Assembly (NCBI GenBank): GCA_032158125.1
Contig: JASKOT010000041.1
Span: 1-64,000 of the forward strand
DNA length: 64,000 nucleotides
Reading direction: 5' to 3'
Source of the DNA: Papiliotrema nemorosa
Lineage: Eukaryota > Basidiomycota > Tremellomycetes > Tremellales > Rhynchogastremaceae
Part shown: positions 57,105-64,000 of the stretch, in pieces
Position numbering within the stretch: the stretch's first letter is position 1
Layout: each line of letters opens with the position of its first letter
Notes under the pieces: generated by a model
Database searches by the model: none
Seen by the model: the letters and a program-made list of their open reading frames with translations, nothing else
What the model was told of the DNA's origin: nothing
Translations under genes and position numbers: made by a program

Positions 57105-57690
57105 CTACGCCTCGATCTTCTTCAAGTTGGGATGCAGACCCGGTTCACACTTGATCACTCGTTCCACAATCTTCTTGATGACCTCATCTTTGTTCTGTTT
57201 GATGGCCTTTTCGATATCTGCCAATTGCGTCTTGGTAGATTGGTCGATGGTCGATTGCGAGGTGGACTTGTTGCTCGAGTTCTGAGTCTCAGCATGGTAT
57301 CCGTAGTACAACACTCCAGTAATCTTAGAAGTCGTAGAAGTGGACGCAATGAACGATGGAGCAAGATGCGAGAGGACAATTCCACTCACCTCTGATTCAA
57401 ACTTCTTAAACTCCTCATCCTTCTTTGCCTTGTACGCCTCGATCTCCTTGGCAGCCTCGCTCCTCGCGTCTTTCAGCTTCTGCACTCGGTCTGACCATTA
57501 GCATCTGTTATATAGTGTGACTTCTGATGGACCGGCGCGACCGGTCTAGTTGTGCCGATCACGGTGACTCACATTGTCGAGCCTTCTGAACGACCTTGGC
57601 GGCTTCTTTCTCCGCTTCGAGCAGAGTCTGGATACCTTGAGAGTTTGCGGCCTGGCTTTTAGCTGGTCCCAATGCGTGTGACCTCACCAT
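57105..57690 (-). CDS. VMA10: V-type proton ATPase subunit G
   Basis: Peripheral-stalk subunit of the vacuolar H+-ATPase. 119 aa in four exons: 57690-57688 (the ATG only), 57651-57573, 57490-57390, 57281-57105. The join gives MAANSQGIQTLLEAEKEAAK, then VVQKARQYRVQKLKDARSEA, then AKEIEAYKAKKDEEFKKFES, the highly conserved N-terminal helix of subunit G. The first intron (36 nt) directly follows the start codon; reading through it stays in frame but would insert twelve residues absent from the family (VRSHALGPAKSQ). The third acceptor is ambiguous by six bases (57287 or 57281). The C-terminal half is the usual less conserved helix ending NLKKIEA. Confidence 0.9.
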
Positions 57691-58071
57691 TGTGCTGAAT
57701 GCTAGAGATGGATGAAGAAAGGAGTCGAGGTGAGAGACGAGATGAGGGTATGACGGGAACGGCTCGAGACAGGAGGACACGTGGCGATCACGTGGGGGCT
57801 TCCCCCCCTTCTACTTGACTGAACAACCTTGCTCAAGGCAGCTCATCGCCCAGCCTATGCATGCATGAGCTGCTCACAAGATACCCTTCTGTCTACGTAT
57901 ATATATTATCTGCTGCATGCATGGCGAGAGTGAGCCTTACTTGAGGTGCAGGGTGGTAGGTAAGACGGGATCAAAATTGTCTGTCCAAGTGACGCCCCTC
58001 GTACTTGTCCTTTCTCGCTCAGAGTGACACCTTCGACCTATACCCTCAACCCTCAACCGCACACCAGGGCC
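57691..58071. other. Divergent promoter region VMA10 / PTA1
   Basis: 381 bp between the divergent start codons. No other feature recognised. Confidence 0.5.
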
Positions 58072-61000
58072 ATGTCGTTGTACGCAGACGAGGATCTGGG
58101 TCAGCCGTCCTCGGCGTCGTCGTACATCCAAGCGTCGTCCTCGACCGCCGCGGCACCATCCACCCTAGACCCCGTCAATGCGTTTGCGACAGCCGCTTCT
58201 CTCCCTGCCGAATCGCCAGAACAAGCAGCGGCATTCACAGTCGCGTCAGAGCGATTCGAGCAGCATCCAGAGAGACTGCCTGAGCTATGTGCGAGTTTGC
58301 TGCAGATGACGGCAGAGGGAGGGGAGAGCTTGTTGAGAAGTTGGAGTTTGGACATGGTCGCTCTGGCAGTGGGCAGGAGTAGTCTACAAGTCGACGTCAA
58401 GAGCACAAGTGGGTTTGCATCGTTGACATGGAGAATAGAGCTTATATCCAGTTGCACAGCAAAGTCTGGATGCATTGAACAGGCTGTTACATACTGGCGG
58501 TGTATCAACCATCAAAGCTGTCATTCCTATTTTCTCGACCATCCACGCGATCCTCTTCCGTATTTTGTGAGTATACCACATACCGTACTTCTTTTCAGAG
58601 AGTCAGTTCAGCTGATACACTGGTAGAGCTACATCCAGACCCCCTCAACAGATATACGATGCGTTCCGATCATCCAAGTTGAAGATCCTATCCTTCGTAC
58701 TCGACCCAAATGCGCAACCTCAAAACAGAGGTGTCAAAGCTGCAGCTTGGAAATTCCTTCAAAAGGTACTCCTGGCGGGAACAAGGGCGCCAGCGGCCGA
58801 TCCAAGGGTGAGTATCGTCTCGCTTGAACCCTATATGATCGGGAATAGCATTGAAAAGGCACTGACTACCAGTTGCAACGAGGAAATGCGATTGCACAGG
58901 ATGTCTCCATCGCCATGATCAACCCCAATGGCGTTTTGAATGCCGCAGAATTGGAAGAAGAAGCCAAGCTGCTACAAACGCAACTTGTCACTCAGATGTT
59001 CTCCTCATCGTGTGTACCGGCTACTACACTCGCAAACGCAGAATTACGCTGACGCTCAGTGACCCAGCGGTGATCCAACCTATATTTCACACCATTCCAA
59101 TCCTGTGCAAAAGCCGACCTCATCTTGCTGCACTGCTTGTCCCGTCCATGTCTGCATGGACACCAGCAGCACTTGAAGCTAGTGGCCGACCAGCGATGCA
59201 GGTTCGGGCAGTGGAGAAGACATTACGTCTGGTCATGGTTCACCTCGCGAGGTAAGAGAATCTGATTCTACTTGAAACGCCTCACTGATTGACAGGACCT
59301 CTTCATTGGTCAACTTTCATGCGCAATTGAATGAAGCACTCATACGGCAAAAACAACGCATAGACGCCGCCTGGACTGTCGAAGTCGAGGAAAGAGCCGC
59401 CCGGAAAATGCAAGCTCAGGCTAGGCTCACTGTACGTCCCGTCCAGGTGCATACTGTCTCTGTACCGGGGGGCGCCAAGCATACGCTCGAGCCGGAATCT
59501 AGTGCAGATGGGGCAAAGAGGGCCAAGCTGGAAGCGGAGGGTTCTGGTTGGACAAAAGGCCCAGAGGTGGACATTTCGGCTGCACCAATGCAGCTGGTGG
59601 TACAAGGGGCGATCGATGGCCTAAGGAGCATACATCAGGACCGCCTGAAAGAAGTCATCCTGGTGAGTTGTGTGGTTTGATACTGAAGTTGACAACAGGC
59701 GGCGAAACAGGCTATATCTGACGACACGCCGCAGGCGATATGTCTTCTCGCGCCGTTACTGGGTGTGAGCAAAGGGCAGCCAATCAAGCAGGATCCCGAG
59801 GCAGATGATGAGATTCTTAATCCGCTGGATATGGACATGGACGACGAGGATCTTCTGGTAAGGCGATTCGGTTACCGAATCTAAGCTAATCGCAGCTTGC
59901 CGATACGTTGCCGGAAGAAGAGGAAGACGAAGCTATAACAGTCACCGAATTCCACCTTCCCCCTCCTGGTCCGTTAGAAGCCTCAGAAAAGGAAGAATTG
60001 GTTACGAGTGCGTTGTCTAGGATATGTCTGTCTGGAGACGAATTGGCCGGTTTACCCAATATCGACGTGAAAGATGGAGTGGCGCTAGCTGTGCAGCCAA
60101 AGGAAGCTTGGATGTTGCTGATGGCGCGACTGGCGACGAGAGGCGTGGGCAAAAGGAAAGCTGTTTCAGACTATATCAGCGCCGACTTTTCCAACCGGTG
60201 AATATTGATTCGTTTAAAGCGATTGGATGAGGTTGGTGGGCAAAAGGCACTAACGTAGCAGATCCAAATTCGCTGCAGTATGGCTGAACGAGGAGTGGTA
60301 TTCGGATCTGCTCAATAAGACATCGCATTACCCTACTCATCTCGACACTGTTTTAGCCGCGCTTATTGCTACGGTCGATGCCAAGGACCGCTCCCTATCC
60401 ACATTCCTTACTCTTTTGCCCGAAATCACACCCTCAGTCATCTCCACCCTCACTACCCTTTGCCTCGAGCCAGAACGAGGTATCGTTGGTTTCATCGCGC
60501 TTCGGGAATTGATCGAAACTAGACCGCCTGTACGACAGGTCGCACTCGGCAAATTGCTCGAACTGTGTACGCATCCAGACAGAAAGATTCGATATCCCGC
60601 TATCAGGACGGTCAATCGATGGGTACCAGACTCCCCCATGGCTGAACCGACCATCGCTTATGCCCTTGGTATCATGCGCTGTCTGATCCCGTCAACCTTT
60701 GAGATGCCGATCAGTGATGGGGACGGTGTGAAGATGGATCAAAATGAAACAATCAAGGCTGAAGACGGTGCCGAACGTGCCAAGCCCGTCTTGAGCGCCT
60801 CTCGATCCACCTCTCCATTCGTCAACGAAGTCAACGAGGACACTGTGCAACAGCACGTCGAACTTGCATTTGCGCTATCTCGTAAGAAGCAAGAACTTCT
60901 CACCGACATCTTTGCACTATACCCTTCTCTCGAACCGCCCATCACAGATGCCGTGGAATCGCTGCTCACTCCACTTATACAGTCTTTGGGTCCTTCCGCC

Positions 61001-61898
61001 AAATTGCTCGACGTGCTCCGGCATTTCCCAGAAGGGGCCGACAAACTCGCTCTGCGGGTTGTACAAATCCTCAGCAGCGAAGGTGCTTCTGTCGTTCTCG
61101 TGAACCTGATCAAGGGGTTGATGAGCGAACGAGAGCTCGATCCGAAGTTTATCATCCCAATCATCGGAGAGCTCGACAAGGTGAGTTTATTTGATACCCT
61201 CAGTGTGTCGCTCGCTAATCTCCAGGCCGAGATCGAAAAGCAAATCCCGAGGATCGTCTCGTTGCTCGGAACATCAGAGTCGAGAGATCTCGTCAGGACG
61301 GCGTTTGCTGCGGCGTTGCAGAAGCTTACTCCGGCCGACTTGCTTGTGTCGCTGCATGACGAAGAGTCTGGTCGAAAGGCCACCATCGAAGGTGAGTCTC
61401 CATCTCTATCCATCGAGACGAGCATTTTGTCCTGACGTCTTAGCCATTGGGATCTGTTTCTCCATGACTACAGTCTTCCGATCCGACGTCCTCGCTACTT
61501 CCCTGAGCAGGATCACGGACTTGCCTACCCTTCCTGTTGTGTTCCTCCGGACGACCATTCAAGCGGTATCGACCTACAAATCCCTCATTCCGTTCATTGC
61601 CAATAATATCATGCCCAAGCTCATCGTAAAAAAGGTATACGACAACCCCCCACTGTGGGATGGGTTTGTGCGACTGGCAAAGATGATTGCCCCTGCTAGT
61701 TTTGGAAGTTTGCTGCAGTTGCCCAAAGAGTGGTTGAGGGATGTGTTAGTCAAACAGCCGGGAATCAAACAAGGTTTGAAGACTCATCTGGAGAGTAAAG
61801 GCATGTTGAAAGATGATGTCGCCGAGGTAAGTGTGCTTATTTGCGTTTGTCTTGGTCGCTGAACAGTGCAGCTCTTTGGCGAGGCCCACAGCGCATAG
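58072..61898 (+). CDS. PTA1: Symplekin/Pta1, pre-mRNA 3'-end processing scaffold
   Basis: Scaffold of the cleavage and polyadenylation factor, nuclear. 1094 aa in twelve exons: 58072-58408, 58452-58566, 58627-58807, 58873-59009, 59060-59251, 59296-59662, 59699-59857, 59896-60197, 60262-61180, 61226-61391, 61444-61826, 61872-61898. The N-terminal HEAT region contains ATSRPPQQIYDAFRSSKLKI and KAAAWKFLQKVLLAGTR, as in symplekin. The acidic middle linker (DMDMDDEDLL, LPEEEEDEAITVTEF) is followed by the symplekin C-terminal domain with RTTIQAVSTYKSLIPFIANN, PPLWDGFVRLAKMIAP and LPKEWLRDVLVKQPGIK. The final 27-nt exon (LFGEAHSA) is the least certain part. Sequence features are those of the family; length is normal. 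Confidence 0.92.
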
Positions 61899-62451
61899 GG
61901 TGGATTCGTGTAGCGCGGTTCATTGAATTTTCACAACGACGAACACAGACAAAGTGAATGGCGGTTCGATACAGGCGTGAATCTAGCAGAGAAGGCCTCG
62001 TTCAACTCATCGGAATGACGGGCAGCAAGGTGTACGACTTGGAAGTATAAATGACCATCATGTATGTATGCATCAGGAAGATATGCCAGCCGGTGAGCCA
62101 AACCCCCGGGGAGATTATCGGACGGACCTTTACCGGGGTACTGTTTTGGCGGACATTTGCGGCCTGTTTACAAGAGACAGTTGCGGACTAGAGCTGTGAA
62201 GTCAGATTCTCCTGGCCAAAATCAGAACATGAGCGAGCGGTGCTATGTGAGGTATGCATTGGACGAGACTGGCAGATTTTTTCCGTTCCTTACTGATTGA
62301 CCGACTAACTACTCGTGAAATGAAAGTGAAGAAACTTGACACTCGTTACATCCTTCCGTCCATCTTACCAAGACCCAAAAGAACCATTCAATGTCCATAC
62401 TTCATCCTTGCTAAAAGTTCAACTCCGCAGCCATGCGCCCAAGACCTATTC
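61899..62451. other. Convergent 3' intergenic region
   Basis: 553 bp between PTA1 and the polyol dehydrogenase. No supported gene; the 147-codon plus-strand ORF starting at 62254 is mainly antisense to the last dehydrogenase exon. Confidence 0.5.
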
Positions 62452-64000
62452 CTAGTCCTGAATTTGAACTTTGATAGCTCCCTGCGAAGGGTCTGCGGCG
62501 ACGTGGAAAGCGTCGACTGCGTCTTTGAGGGCGAATCGGTGGGTGACGAGTGGTTTGAGGTTTATCAGACCCCCAGCAACGAGTCGAAGGGCTTTAGGGT
62601 ACTGTGTGTCAGCTTACTACTCCGGATCGTATCAAAGGTAGACGGCAGAGTGGAACATGTGGGATGTTACGAGCGGGGTGTCATGTTGCGATGCTAATGT
62701 AGGGGTGAGGTAGAATAGAGCGACGTACTTGGTTGCAGTATCGGTATTGGAATTGAAGGTCAATCTCGTTGGCTGAGCAGTATCCGAATGGGTACTGACC
62801 CATCAGCCTCATGTGCATTGTACTCTGTGCTGGGCAGCTTACCGCTTGTTCAGTCGGTCCTACACCAATCACAAACACCTTTCCACCGAAGGATACCGAC
62901 TTTTCATCAGCTCTACGTCGAGAAATGCCAGGATGTGCTCACGTAGATGGCGGCCCGGATGGAACTTTCGAAACCTGTACACTCCAACGCAACCCTAGGC
63001 ATCATCCCCACTGCTTGTTTAATCTTCTCAGCGTTGGTCTCCGGGGAATCTTGTCGTTGGAGGAGGATAGTCCGGACTGTCGGAACGAGGGTTTTGGCGA
63101 ATTCAAGTCGGGATTCCACGAGGTCGGTGATGGCTATAGGGGTACATCCAGCCGCATGCGCAGCGAGGAGTGTGACGAGACCGATGGGTCCTGCTCCGCT
63201 GGATGTCAGCGGGTGTTCAGCGCGATCTCAACCCGCGTCAAGAGACGTACCAAATGACAATTGGGTCACCGAGGGAAACGCCAGCTCGCTCGATGCCCGC
63301 CAGAGCCACTGCCAAAGGCTCACATACTGATCCTTCCTCGTATGACACATTGTCGGGGAGTTTATGCAACCATCCAGCGGGATGAGCGTGGAATCGGGTA
63401 AGAGTACCGTGGTATGGCGGAGTAGAGAAGAATACCACCCGTGGGCCTGGATGTCAGCACAACCCAGGAATTGCCAGCTCAGCACTCCACTTACAAGCAT
63501 TGTATCGACCTGTTCGACAAGCATCACAATCGGGCATGGAGCATGGGACTCCAGCTTCGATAGCGACTCTATCTCCAACCTTGAAATTCTTGACATCCGG
63601 GCCAACCTCGATGATCTCTCCGGCAGACTCGTGTCCTGCTCCAGTGGTATCCCGCACAATCATGGTAGGGCCAATCTGTCCGTGTTTCCAGAAATGCACA
63701 TCGGACCTGCCTGTCAACGCCGCCTCTAGTCCTTTTCAGATGGCTCGCAGCGCTTTCGCTGCTTTCGCTGTGCCGCGCACGTTGGACCGTTGGACTTACC
63801 CGCAGATACCGGTCGCTCTTACATGCACCACACATTCCCCCGGACCAGCTTTCGGCACCGGTTTCTTGATCATGGTCACCTCGTGTTTCTCATTATAAGC
63901 ACACGCCAGATTGATCTTTCCATCTTCCAATGTGGATTTATCTGAAGAGGGGAGTACGGCGAATTCAGGATGGGTCAATACGACTTTGGGGTCGTAGTGA
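62452..64000 (-). CDS. LAD1: Zinc polyol dehydrogenase, L-arabinitol 4-dehydrogenase/xylitol dehydrogenase type (5' end outside window)
   Basis: NAD-dependent medium-chain dehydrogenase of pentitol catabolism; cytosolic. Eight exons are visible: 64000-63800 (open at the edge), 63706-63495, 63446-63251, 63198-62943, 62899-62843, 62794-62729, 62601-62452. The catalytic-zinc site is in [15 protein letters not shown] and GAGHESAGE; structural-zinc cysteines lie in [18 protein letters not shown], with two extra residues between the first two Cys compared with typical LAD. The Rossmann motif is [13 protein letters not shown]; the C-terminal [16 protein letters not shown] and [15 protein letters not shown] with GAIKVQIQ are characteristic of LAD/sorbitol dehydrogenase. 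The frame runs to the window edge with no initiator Met, so the start lies beyond. LAD is favoured over XDH or SDH by eye only; substrate not proven. (Seven exons are listed; the first may have further exons outside.). Confidence 0.88.

Noticed and set aside
62254..62697. 147-codon plus-strand ORF near the right end
   Set aside because: Mostly antisense to the last exon of the polyol dehydrogenase, whose C-terminal motifs are unmistakable.
1..64000. CRISPR arrays, insertion sequences, rRNA or tRNA genes
   Set aside because: No regularly spaced repeats, transposase motifs or recognisable structural RNA were seen; the sequence is fungal and CRISPR is not expected. tRNA absence is only as good as reading by eye.

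Overview
The window is nuclear DNA of a basidiomycete fungus, most likely a yeast-forming Tremellomycete (Cryptococcus/Kwoniella-like). The evidence is dense intron-rich genes on both strands. Introns are mostly 31-70 nt with GTGAG/GTAAG donors and CTGAC/CTAAC-type branch sites. Family content is fungal: Zn2Cys6 regulators, MET30, MOB2, an Axl2-like cadherin, TEL1 and an SRP9/21 protein. I see no bacterial, viral or transposon genes. All gene models were built by hand: splice sites were chosen so that reading frame and family motifs continue across exons, and every model's summed exon length is a multiple of three. No transcript evidence was available.

Left part (1-15.5 kb), metabolism and secretion: a flavin monooxygenase with an NTF2-like N-terminus and a Zn2Cys6 regulator, both on the minus strand; then a divergently transcribed TIM-barrel enzyme of the sugar-phosphate isomerase/dehydroshikimate dehydratase type and a sugar-porter MFS transporter. 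Next come two tandem paralogous secreted proteins of about 616 aa that I do not recognise. The group looks like a small catabolic cluster (polyol, sugar acid or quinate type).

Middle part (16.5-29.4 kb), mostly housekeeping and morphogenesis: a coiled-coil SIKE/FGFR1OP2-like protein, a small five-exon gene, an Axl2-like cadherin-type membrane protein, the F-box/WD40 protein MET30, a 109-aa protein, SRP9/SRP21 and MOB2 (RAM pathway).

29.5-43 kb is the most interesting stretch. It holds gamma-glutamyltranspeptidase, a D-2-hydroxyacid dehydrogenase, a second Zn2Cys6 regulator with two microexons, an HpcH/HpaI aldolase, a Dal5-type anion permease and an isocitrate-lyase homologue that lacks the KKCGH catalytic motif. 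The last five could form a regulated organic-acid uptake and cleavage pathway.

Right part (43-64 kb): the GPI-transamidase subunit PIG-S/GPI17, the 3037-aa checkpoint kinase TEL1/ATM, an intronless hypothetical gene, V-ATPase subunit G (start codon apparently isolated by an intron), symplekin/PTA1, and a zinc polyol dehydrogenase (L-arabinitol 4-dehydrogenase-like) cut by the right edge.
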